Part shown: positions 7,273 through 14,585 of the stretch, one piece after another
Layout: each line of letters opens with the position of its first letter
Numbering within the stretch: the first letter of the stretch is position 1
Assembly (NCBI GenBank): GCA_944326315.1
Contig: CALVDP010000013.1
Span: 1-51,228, forward strand
Reading direction: 5' to 3'
Length of the DNA: 51,228 nt
Source: an uncultured Bacteroidales bacterium
Lineage (GTDB): Bacteria > Bacteroidota > Bacteroidia > Bacteroidales > UBA932
Translations under genes and position numbers: made by a program
The notes under the pieces: generated by a model
Told to the model about the DNA's origin: nothing
Seen by the model: the letters and a program-made list of their open reading frames with translations, nothing else
Databases searched by the model: none

Positions 7273-8190
7273 ATGGATAAGGCATCTTTTCATGGTCATG
7301 ATGTGCATCATCACCATCACGCAATCCCGGCATCTGTCAGCGGGGTGTTCATCTTGTGCATAGTATTGAACCTGCTGTTCGTCCTTATAGAGGCGGCTGT
7401 AGGGTTCATTTCCAATTCCGTGGGGCTGCTCTCCGATGCCGGGCACAATCTCAGCGACGTGTTCAGCCTGCTGATAGCACTGCTTGCCATAAGGATGGCC
7501 GCTATGAAGGCCAGCCGCAAGTTCACCTACGGATACAAGAAGCTGACCGTACTTGCCTCGCTTGCCAATGCCGTCATATTGCTTGTGGCTGTCGGGGCCA
7601 TAATCATAGAGGGCATCGCAAGGATCACCCATCCTCAGGAGGTATCGGGTCAGGCCATATCCTGGACGGCTGGAGCGGGAATACTCATCAACGGCTTCAC
7701 GGCATGGCTCCTGATGCGTGACCAGGACAAGGACCTGAATATCAAGGGAGCTTTCCTTCATATGGCAATGGACACCCTCGTGTCGGCAGGAGTGGTGGTC
7801 TCGGGCCTGGTAATAAGCTGGACAGGGGTGTTGTGGATAGATCCTGCCGTCAGTCTCGTGATCGCGGCTGTGATTCTGCTGTCTACGTTCAATATGCTGA
7901 AAGAGAGTCTGTTCATGTCCATTGATGCTGTCCCTGACAGTGCGGACATGGACAGGATCGAGGCCGGCCTTTCCGGAATAAGTGGTGTGCGCAGCTGGCA
8001 CCACCTGCATGTATGGCCGATGAGCACTACCGAAAATGCCGCGACAGTGCATCTTGTGCTTGACGACATATCTGCAATGGTGTCTGTCATGGATCAGGCG
8101 AGGCGCGTGTTCGACGCTGCCGGAGTATCCCATACCACCATCGAGTGCGAGCCTGAAGGATGCAGCTGCCCGGACCATGACTGCCGTTAG
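7273..8190 (+). CDS. Cation diffusion facilitator metal exporter
   Basis: A 305-residue inner-membrane antiporter of the CDF family, which moves Zn2+ or a similar divalent metal out of the cytoplasm in exchange for protons. The N terminus has a His-rich run (HDVHHHHHH-like, residues 8-16). About six membrane segments follow, with the two transport-site motifs HNLSD and HMAMD (HxxxD in segments 2 and 5, the zinc-type arrangement). The C-terminal cytoplasmic domain has HHLHVWPMS and ends in a Cys/His-rich tail (CEPEGCSCPDHDC), a possible extra metal site. The start is ATG 7273. The shared palindrome upstream suggests regulation. Confidence 0.92.
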   Translation: MDKASFHGHDVHHHHHAIPASVSGVFILCIVLNLLFVLIEAAVGFISNSVGLLSDAGHNLSDVFSLLIALLAIRMAAMKASRKFTYGYKKLTVLASLANAVILLVAVGAIIIEGIARITHPQEVSGQAISWTAGAGILINGFTAWLLMRDQDKDLNIKGAFLHMAMDTLVSAGVVVSGLVISWTGVLWIDPAVSLVIAAVILLSTFNMLKESLFMSIDAVPDSADMDRIEAGLSGISGVRSWHHLHVWPMSTTENAATVHLVLDDISAMVSVMDQARRVFDAAGVSHTTIECEPEGCSCPDHDCR

Positions 8191-8195
8191 CCCAC

Positions 8196-8256
8196 ATGTA
8201 GTCCGCACGCAGACCGTATGTAGTCTGCACACAGACCGTATGTAGTCCGCACACGT
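8196..8256. repeat. 22-bp tandem repeat, 2.8 copies, after CDF gene
   Basis: Units begin at 8196, 8218 and 8240, each starting ATGTAGTC and containing GCAC-CGCAGACC-like sequence; units 1 and 2 differ at two positions and unit 3 is 17 bases long. The following sequence (ACACGTATGCC, ACGTATGCC) is a further degenerate echo to about 8275. The array sits just after the CDF stop and before the next promoter. It is too short, and without spacers, to be a CRISPR array. Confidence 0.85.
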
Positions 8257-8295
8257 ATGCCAACACGTATGCCGCACGCATGTCTGTCATTTTAT

Positions 8296-8326
8296 TTTGA
8301 AAAAAAACAAGGATGCATTATCTTCG
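8296..8326 (+). promoter_or_regulatory. Promoter of the GNAT-like gene
   Basis: TTTG at 8296-8299 and TATCTTCG at 8319-8326 are spaced by 19 bases, fitting the Bacteroidota -33/-7 layout with one mismatch in the -7 element. The first ATG of the gene lies 31 bases later. Confidence 0.5.
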
Positions 8327-8357
8327 CAAAATGTATTGAAACCGATAAACCCTACTA

Positions 8358-9515
8358 ATGCCTAGACCAATGCCAGTTTCAGTGAAGAAAGTGTCATCCT
8401 CAAGGGAGATGCGCACTTTTGTCAAATTTGCCTGTCGGCTTTACCGGAATCATCCTTGCTATGTCCCGAATTTGCTTTCTGATGACGCTGCTACTCTGGA
8501 CAGGAGGAAGAATCATGCTTTCGAATTCTGCGAGGCAGACTATTTCCTGGCATATAAGGACGGGAAGGTGGCTGGAAGGGTCGCCGCCATCATCAACCAT
8601 AAGGCGAATCAGGCATGGAATGTCAGGCAGGTGCGTTTCGGCTGGATAGATTTCATTGAAGACATAGAGGTCCTTGAAGCTCTTCTGGGAGCGGTGTCAG
8701 ACTGGGGCAGAGAGCGTGGAATGACTGATATCGCCGGCCCTCTCGGCTTCACGGATTTTGATCCGGAAGGCATGCTTGTGGAAGGTTTTGACAAGATGGG
8801 AACGATGATTACCATCTATAATTACGAATATTATCCGGCATTTTTCGAGAAGCTCGGCTATCACAAGGAGGTGGATTGGGTGGAGTACCTGATCCGGCTT
8901 CCGGAGGCACTCCCCGAGCGCTTCGAGAAAATGGCCCGCCTTGTCATGGAGAAGAATCATCTCAGGATACGGAAGCTCACCATGTCAGATGTCCGGAAGG
9001 AGAAATACGGACACAAGATGTTCAACCTCATAAACGAATGTTACAAGGATCTCTACGGATATTCGCTGCTTACGGAAAAGCAGATGGACCAGTATGTCCG
9101 TCAGTATCTTACATTCATAGACCTGAGGATGGTGACATTCATAGAGAATGAGGAAGGAGAACTGGTGGCATGCGGAATCACCCTTCCTTCGCTTGCCGAA
9201 GCACTGCGCAAGGCACACGGAAAGCTTTTCCCGTTCGGCTGGTACCATCTGCTCAAGGCACTGTATTTCAAGCGTTCGGACATACTCGACCTCCTTCTTG
9301 TCGCTGCCAAGCCGGAGTACAGGAGCAAGGGCCTGAATTCGGTGATGTTCTATGATCTCATACCGTCCCTTATCGGCTTGGGCTTCAAGTATGCGGAAAG
9401 CAATCCCGAGCTGGAGACCAACCTGAAGGTGCAGACACTGTGGAGCACCTTCGACAGCAAGATACACAAACGTCGCAGGGTCTATGCCAAGTCGCTGGAG
9501 ACAGACCCTGCATAA
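8358..9515 (+). CDS. GNAT-like N-acetyltransferase family protein
   Basis: A 385-residue protein resembling a family of long GNAT-fold proteins common in Bacteroidota. An N-terminal region (RLYRNHPCYVPNL, AYKDGKVAGRVAAIIN) looks like the acetyltransferase core strands. The middle holds GPLGFTDFDPEGMLVEGF, characteristic of this family in my experience. The C-terminal half contains a second GNAT-like part (LLVAAKPEYRSKGLNSVMF). The substrate is unknown, and no membrane or signal segment is seen. An alternative start is Met at 8370. It faces the convergent epimerase gene with an 11-base gap, marking the edge of the mannan locus. Confidence 0.75.
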   Translation: MPRPMPVSVKKVSSSREMRTFVKFACRLYRNHPCYVPNLLSDDAATLDRRKNHAFEFCEADYFLAYKDGKVAGRVAAIINHKANQAWNVRQVRFGWIDFIEDIEVLEALLGAVSDWGRERGMTDIAGPLGFTDFDPEGMLVEGFDKMGTMITIYNYEYYPAFFEKLGYHKEVDWVEYLIRLPEALPERFEKMARLVMEKNHLRIRKLTMSDVRKEKYGHKMFNLINECYKDLYGYSLLTEKQMDQYVRQYLTFIDLRMVTFIENEEGELVACGITLPSLAEALRKAHGKLFPFGWYHLLKALYFKRSDILDLLLVAAKPEYRSKGLNSVMFYDLIPSLIGLGFKYAESNPELETNLKVQTLWSTFDSKIHKRRRVYAKSLETDPA

Positions 9516-9526
9516 GAAATATCATC

Positions 9527-10726
9527 TCAGATGCCTGCCCGCCCGATGATTTCCAGGCACATGCGGCTGTTGTGGTATGGACACTTCCAGAATCCTGCCT
9601 TGTCATCGACGGTATTTGCTGACCCGTCTGCGCGCAGACTCCAGAACCATTCACCGTTTTCACGGTCTATGATATGCCTTCGGATGAAATCCCAGCATTC
9701 AGAGGCTTTCTCCAATGCGTCTTCCCTTCCGGTAATCTGCCATAGATTGAAATACCCCACGACAGTTTCCGCCTGCACCCACCAGTGTCTGTCCGCATCT
9801 ATGGCTCCGGTATCCCCGTGGAATTCATATATCATCCCTCCTCCGGGAATATAGCCTTCAGATGCGGCATCCGCAACTGCGATTACGGCAGGCGTGACCC
9901 TTGCCGTGACTTCCGGATCTTCCAGCACCTCAGCAGCTTCGTACAGCAGCCAGGAGGCTTCGATGTCATGGCCGTACGAAACTATGTCATGACGGCTGTT
10001 CCAGTCTTCATCGAAGAAAAGGCGCAGATGTCCCGTCCTGCCGTCAAGGATCCTGTCCGTGAACAGGAATATGAGATTTCTGAGCTGTCTTTCCAGTTCT
10101 TCATCCTTCCATACCCGGTAAAGGGCGGTGTACGGCTCCAGGATATGCAGGTGTGTGTTCATTGTCTTGCATTCGTTGATATCCTTTTCGCTCAGCCTCA
10201 TGTCCTGTATCATGCCCCAGTCTTCCGTGAACGCTTCGAGATAGCCGTTCTTGTCCCTGTCGAAGCTGTGTGCCTCGATGTCATGGAAAAGCCTTACGGC
10301 ATATTCCAGAGCCTCGGTATCTCCAGTGGCCCTGCAGTATTCGCTGAGCCCGTATATTGCGAAACCGAGAGCGTATATCTGCTTTTTCCTGTCCAACGGC
10401 TGTCCTTCCGGCGTCAGGCTCCAGTAGACTCCGCCGAATTTCCTGTCGTAGAACTTGTCTGTTATTTCCCTTTTGGCACGTGTGGCCGCAGCGAGGTATT
10501 CCGGCTTTCCGGTGATCCTGTATGCCGCTGAAAACGCCCATAAAATCCTGGCGTTCAGTATCGCGCCCTTGTCTGCCGAACTGCAGGCCGTCCCGTCACC
10601 CGATATCCTTCCGATGAAGCCGCCGTTCACCTTGTCTGTCATACGTTCTGCCCAGAAAGGAAGAATGTTCTCTTCCAGTTCCCGGAGCATCCCGTCTTTC
10701 ATTTTCGTTATAATGTCTGTTGTCAT
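9527..10726 (-). CDS. Cellobiose/mannobiose 2-epimerase (AGE family)
   Basis: A 399-residue enzyme of the N-acylglucosamine 2-epimerase fold. Family blocks NTHLHILEPYTALY, SYGHDIEASWLL, HWWVQAE and KCPYHNSRM carry the conserved histidines and aromatic residues of cellobiose 2-epimerases. These convert the reducing-end sugar of beta-1,4 disaccharides, turning mannobiose into mannosyl-glucose. No signal peptide is seen, so it acts in the cytoplasm. It is transcribed away from the AraC regulator at the head of the mannan locus. The GH130 at 27904 would use its product, which strongly supports a mannobiose role over a sialic-acid one. Confidence 0.9.
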   Translation of the reverse strand: MTTDIITKMKDGMLRELEENILPFWAERMTDKVNGGFIGRISGDGTACSSADKGAILNARILWAFSAAYRITGKPEYLAAATRAKREITDKFYDRKFGGVYWSLTPEGQPLDRKKQIYALGFAIYGLSEYCRATGDTEALEYAVRLFHDIEAHSFDRDKNGYLEAFTEDWGMIQDMRLSEKDINECKTMNTHLHILEPYTALYRVWKDEELERQLRNLIFLFTDRILDGRTGHLRLFFDEDWNSRHDIVSYGHDIEASWLLYEAAEVLEDPEVTARVTPAVIAVADAASEGYIPGGGMIYEFHGDTGAIDADRHWWVQAETVVGYFNLWQITGREDALEKASECWDFIRRHIIDRENGEWFWSLRADGSANTVDDKAGFWKCPYHNSRMCLEIIGRAGI

Positions 10727-11015
10727 AGTTGTTTTATGTTTTGTCTGTATTTTTTTCGGTTTCCGGGAGAATTGTCCCTTGCGTCAGTCCGCCTGAGCGA
10801 AACCATAACGGCGGCGCATCCTGGTGCGTATTCCGGATAATCGGATATTCCATCCTGACGAAAGCAAAAGTAACGAATTTCCATGACGGACAATAATTGT
10901 CAGGAAAAATTATTGTGCCGCTATTGTTATAGTGCAAAAATCTGCTAAAAAAGTATCGTTTGTGATAAGATTTTTGTATTTTTGGCTTGAAGATAAACCA
11001 CATGACCGGAACACT
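10727..11015. promoter_or_regulatory. Divergent control region, epimerase / AraC
   Basis: A minus-strand -7 match, TACTTTTG (forward CAAAAGTA at 10865-10872), could start the epimerase transcript with a leader of about 130 bases. An 11-bp palindrome, ACAATAATTGT (10890-10900), overlaps its -33 position. Just beyond are two direct repeats of TATTGT at 10911 and 10922, one helical turn (11 bp) apart, the pattern AraC-type activators often bind. A plus-strand TATTTTTG at 10977-10984 may serve the regulator gene. CGGATAAT at 10834 recurs at 11901 before the operon. Confidence 0.5.
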
Positions 11016-11891
11016 ATGAGCGACGTACTTGAAGAAATCACCCCTCTGTCAGAAAAAGACTGTTTTTACATTGTGGACCGTCACAAGACGGAATTTACCT
11101 ATCCTCTGCATCAGCACCGGGAATATGAACTGAATTTCGTGGAAAACGCTTCCGGTGTCTCCAGAATCGTGGGAGACAGCGTTGAGACCGTAGCCGATTA
11201 TGATCTGGTGCTGATATGCTCCGAAAATCTGGAGCACGCCTGGGACAACGGCAGCTGCACGTCTTCTGATATCCGTGAAATTACGGTGCAGTTCTCCCCG
11301 GACTTGCTTTCCGGGACCATTATGGCCAAGAACCAGTTCGCTTCCATCATGAAGATGTTCCGTGATGCGGATCACGGCGTGGCTTTCTCCATGCATGCGA
11401 TAATGAAGGTCTACGCGGAGCTTGACCGGCTTGCATACGTGCAGGAAGACTTCGAGAGATTCCTGAAATTTCTGAAGATACTGCATGTGCTTTCGAAGAG
11501 TGAGTACAGGATACTTGCCAGCAGTTCCTTTTCCCATGCCGAACGCAATCCTGAAAGCCGGCGGGTCCAGAAAGTCAAGCAGTACATCAACGACCATTAC
11601 ACGGAGCCTCTCCGGCTTGAGGACCTGTCCGGACTTGTCGGCATGACCCCGACATCTTTCAGCCGCTTCTTCAAGCTCAGGACCGGCAAGACGCTTTCAG
11701 ACTACATACTCGATATCAGGCTCGGGTTTGCAGCGCGCCAGCTTGTGGACACTGCCCGGAATATTTCGGAAATATGCTTCGAATGTGGATTCAACAATTT
11801 GTCCAATTTTAACCGTATCTTCAAGTCCCGCAGAGGGGTGACCCCGAAGGAATTCAGAGCGATGTACAAGAAGAACAAGGTTGTAGTATAG
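11016..11891 (+). CDS. AraC-family transcriptional regulator
   Basis: A 291-residue regulator. The N-terminal cupin-like sensor domain has HQHREYELNFV (residues about 25-35). The C-terminal double helix-turn-helix (from about residue 190) has LRLEDLSGLVGMTPTSFSRFFK and the AraC signature ending ISEICFECGFNNLSNFNRIFKSRRGVTPKEFR. It probably senses a sugar released from mannan and activates the operon beginning 86 bases downstream. The start is ATG 11016 (MSDVLEE); the open frame extends 28 codons upstream through the promoter region. Use of an AraC regulator rather than a hybrid two-component sensor is noteworthy for such a locus. Confidence 0.93.
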   Translation: MSDVLEEITPLSEKDCFYIVDRHKTEFTYPLHQHREYELNFVENASGVSRIVGDSVETVADYDLVLICSENLEHAWDNGSCTSSDIREITVQFSPDLLSGTIMAKNQFASIMKMFRDADHGVAFSMHAIMKVYAELDRLAYVQEDFERFLKFLKILHVLSKSEYRILASSSFSHAERNPESRRVQKVKQYINDHYTEPLRLEDLSGLVGMTPTSFSRFFKLRTGKTLSDYILDIRLGFAARQLVDTARNISEICFECGFNNLSNFNRIFKSRRGVTPKEFRAMYKKNKVVV

Positions 11892-11914
11892 TATCATTAT
11901 CGGATAATTAAGTA

Positions 11915-11972
11915 TTTGTTTGCGCGTGCTGCTGTTGATACCTTTGCATCATCAACCGCATAATTGATGATG
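11915..11972 (+). promoter_or_regulatory. Mannan operon promoter and start-site hairpin
   Basis: TTTG (11915-11918), a 20-base spacer and TACCTTTG (11939-11946) match the Bacteroidota -33/-7 promoter exactly. Directly after it CATCATCAA (11947-11955) pairs with TTGATGATG (11964-11972), a perfect inverted repeat at the expected transcription start and ending 5 bases before the GH5-CE7 ATG. It could be an operator or a leader hairpin. Upstream, TTATC-G-GATAA (11897-11907) is a small palindrome. Confidence 0.65.
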
Positions 11973-11977
11973 TATAG

Positions 11978-14506
11978 ATGAAACTGAAACTGATATCCTT
12001 TGCATTATTGTCCGGCTTCGCTCTGTCGTCATGCTCTGACGGGCAGAAGGACCTGGGTTTTTTCCGCGTCTCTGACGGATGCTTTGTCACGGCCGGAGGC
12101 TGCGGTGACGGCGGCGCCCCTTATTATTATATAGGTGCGAATTTCTGGTACGGTGCACTTCTCGGATCCGATACGGAGTATGGGGACATGCAAAGACTTT
12201 CTGCCGAACTGGATTCTCTTCAGGCTCTCGGGATAGACAATCTCCGTGTGCTTGCCGGCGGGGACGGACCTGCCGGAATACCTTCCCAGATAGAACCTTC
12301 CCTTCAGACAGAGGCCGGGGTATATGATGAAAATGTGTTCCGTGGCCTTGACGTCCTTCTGGCGGAACTGGGAAAACGCAAGATGTCTGCGGTGCTCTAT
12401 CTGAACAATGCATGGGAATGGTCAGGCGGTTTCGGCCGTTATCTTGAATGGGCCGGAGCCGGGAAACAGGTACTTCCGTCAGAGGACGGATACCCTGCCT
12501 ATATGGAATATGCCTCCCGGTTCGTGACAGATGAACGGGCCAAAGAACTTTTCGCCGACCATGTCCGTACGGTGGTATCACGTGTGAATACAGTGACAGG
12601 CATTCCGTACAGGGATGATCCGGCCATATTTTCGTGGCAGATAGCCAATGAGCCGAGATGTTTTTCGGCAGCAGACAGCGTCAAGTCGGCATTTGCTGAA
12701 TGGATAGCGGAATCGGCGGCTCTTGTCAAGTCCATTGATCCCAACCACATGGTCTCGACAGGAAGCGAAGGCTCCTGGGGCTGCGAAAACGATATGGAAC
12801 TTTATGAGAAAATTCATTCTTGTCCGGACATTGATTATATGACAGTCCATATATGGCCGTACAACTGGAGCTGGGTCAGTCCACAGTCACTGGAAGGAGA
12901 CCTGGCGGAGGCTATTGCGAATACCGACAGCTATATCGACGCACATGTCGCGATAGCGGAGAAATACGGGAAACCGCTTGTCATAGAGGAATTCGGCTTC
13001 CCGCGGGACGGTCTTGCCTTTGCCAAGGGCACCCCGACAGGATGCAGGGACAGATATTATGCCCATATTTTCGACAGGGTGATTGCCTCGAAGAAGGAAT
13101 GCGGAGTCATTGCCGGCGTCAATTTCTGGGGTTGGGGAGGTATGGCTGAACAGTCCGGCGACACTTTCTGGAAGCCGGGCGATGACTATTGCGGTGATCC
13201 GGCGCAGGAGCAGCAGGGCCTCAATTCGGTATATCTTTCCGACAGCAGTACGATAAAGACTATAAGAGATTGTGTCTCAGAGCTGGAAAGTACGCCTGGA
13301 ATACATGCTGAGGCTGTCCTGGAAAACGACTGGATGTATGTTTCCGACCGAAAGGCCAGGCTTCGTGCCGCCGTGACGTCAGCTGCGGGGGAGGAGCATA
13401 CCGGAATCATAGGGCTGACACTTCTTACGGACACGGGGGACACGGTATCGGTATCTGAAAAACCGGTGGGGAATGTTGTCTGTGATACTGTCTCGTTCTC
13501 TCTTGATCTTGCTCCGGGCTTTTACAGGGCCGTACTATCTTCTTCGCTTTCTTCCGGGGAAGGGTCCTTGGCGGAAAACAGGGAATTGCAGCATTTCAAT
13601 ATCGGCTGCGACCCTGAAAGGATTGTCTCGCCGCAGGACAGACAGGAAGATTTCGATGCATTCTGGGCGGAAAGCATTGAAGAACTGGCCTCTGTGGAGC
13701 CGGAATACAGGATGACTCTGATACCGGAACGCTCGAATGATATCCGGAGTACCTATCGTGTGGATATGAAATCCTTCGGCGGTGAAGCCATATCCGGAAT
13801 TTGTATCGTGCCTGTCAGGGACGGCAAATTCCCTGTATTCATCAATTATATGGGCTATGGGGCCGAAGTCTGGTACAATGACCCTTCCGCGCGTCCGGAT
13901 GCCATAGAGTTCACGCTGTGCGTGCGCAACCAGGGACTCAACCGCAAGCCGGGCGAGAAGGACGACTGGGTGGAGAGAGGACTTGCCGACAGGGATACCT
14001 ATTATTACAGGGGAGCGTTCATGGATGTTGTGCGGGCCGTGGATTTCGCCGCCTCTCTCGAGAAGGCCGACACTTCACGTATTTTCGCGGAAGGGGGCAG
14101 CCAGGGAGGTGCATTCACCCTTGTCGCGGCATCTTTGGACAAGAGGATCAGGGCCATTGCCACGTTTGTTCCGTTCCTTTCTGATTTCCCGGACTATTTC
14201 CGCATTGCAGGCTGGCCTGCCGGTCCGGTATTGGCCGAGGCTGAAAGACTGGGCCTGTCCGATGAAGAGCTTTACCGCACGCTCTCCTATTTCGACGTGA
14301 AGAACTTTACCGACAGGATTGCATGTCCTGTACTCATGGGATTCGGACTTCAGGATGATGTCTGTCCTCCACACACCAATTTCTCTGGATACAATCAGAT
14401 CACATCGCCCAAGAGTTATGTCACCTTTCCTCTTTCCGGGCATCATGTGGAGACAGAAGCCGGATGGTGGGAAGCTCGGGATGCCTTTTTCGGAAAGTTT
14501 CTTTGA
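11978..14506 (+). CDS. GH5 beta-mannanase fused to CE7 acetyl esterase, lipoprotein
   Basis: 842 residues with a lipoprotein signal (lipid Cys19 in LSSCSDG). Residues about 30-430 are a GH5 domain of the mannanase (subfamily 7-like) type, with acid/base Glu225 in QIANEP and nucleophile Glu338 in VIEEFG. A linker Ig-like part (about 435-545) leads to a CE7 (acetyl xylan esterase type) alpha/beta-hydrolase: YYYRGAFMDVVRAVDF, Ser708 in GGSQGG, Asp793 in LQDDVCPP and His822 in SGHH. One protein could thus cut the mannan backbone and remove acetyl groups. It is the first gene of the operon, probably at the cell surface or facing the periplasm. CE7 activity on mannan is inference. Confidence 0.9.
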   Translation: MKLKLISFALLSGFALSSCSDGQKDLGFFRVSDGCFVTAGGCGDGGAPYYYIGANFWYGALLGSDTEYGDMQRLSAELDSLQALGIDNLRVLAGGDGPAGIPSQIEPSLQTEAGVYDENVFRGLDVLLAELGKRKMSAVLYLNNAWEWSGGFGRYLEWAGAGKQVLPSEDGYPAYMEYASRFVTDERAKELFADHVRTVVSRVNTVTGIPYRDDPAIFSWQIANEPRCFSAADSVKSAFAEWIAESAALVKSIDPNHMVSTGSEGSWGCENDMELYEKIHSCPDIDYMTVHIWPYNWSWVSPQSLEGDLAEAIANTDSYIDAHVAIAEKYGKPLVIEEFGFPRDGLAFAKGTPTGCRDRYYAHIFDRVIASKKECGVIAGVNFWGWGGMAEQSGDTFWKPGDDYCGDPAQEQQGLNSVYLSDSSTIKTIRDCVSELESTPGIHAEAVLENDWMYVSDRKARLRAAVTSAAGEEHTGIIGLTLLTDTGDTVSVSEKPVGNVVCDTVSFSLDLAPGFYRAVLSSSLSSGEGSLAENRELQHFNIGCDPERIVSPQDRQEDFDAFWAESIEELASVEPEYRMTLIPERSNDIRSTYRVDMKSFGGEAISGICIVPVRDGKFPVFINYMGYGAEVWYNDPSARPDAIEFTLCVRNQGLNRKPGEKDDWVERGLADRDTYYYRGAFMDVVRAVDFAASLEKADTSRIFAEGGSQGGAFTLVAASLDKRIRAIATFVPFLSDFPDYFRIAGWPAGPVLAEAERLGLSDEELYRTLSYFDVKNFTDRIACPVLMGFGLQDDVCPPHTNFSGYNQITSPKSYVTFPLSGHHVETEAGWWEARDAFFGKFL

Positions 14507-14530
14507 TGATCGGAAAGTTTCTTTGATGAT
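14491..14530. repeat. 20-bp tandem duplication over the GH5-CE7 stop codon
   Basis: CGGAAAGTTTCTTTGATGAT is repeated exactly at 14491-14510 and 14511-14530. The first copy holds the last codons and stop (GKFL, TGA); the second is non-coding. The exact identity suggests recent slippage. Confidence 0.9.
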
Positions 14531-14585
14531 ATGTATGCAAATCATTTGATATTACCTTAATTTATTAACAATAAAAACAATAACC

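Noticed and set aside
8196-8275. Possible CRISPR array
   Set aside because: The 22-bp units are directly adjacent without spacers and no cas genes are in the window.
7228-8277. 349-residue minus-strand open frame
   Set aside because: It is antisense to the clear CDF transporter, rich in His/Tyr/Arg as expected of a shadow frame, and has no family motifs.
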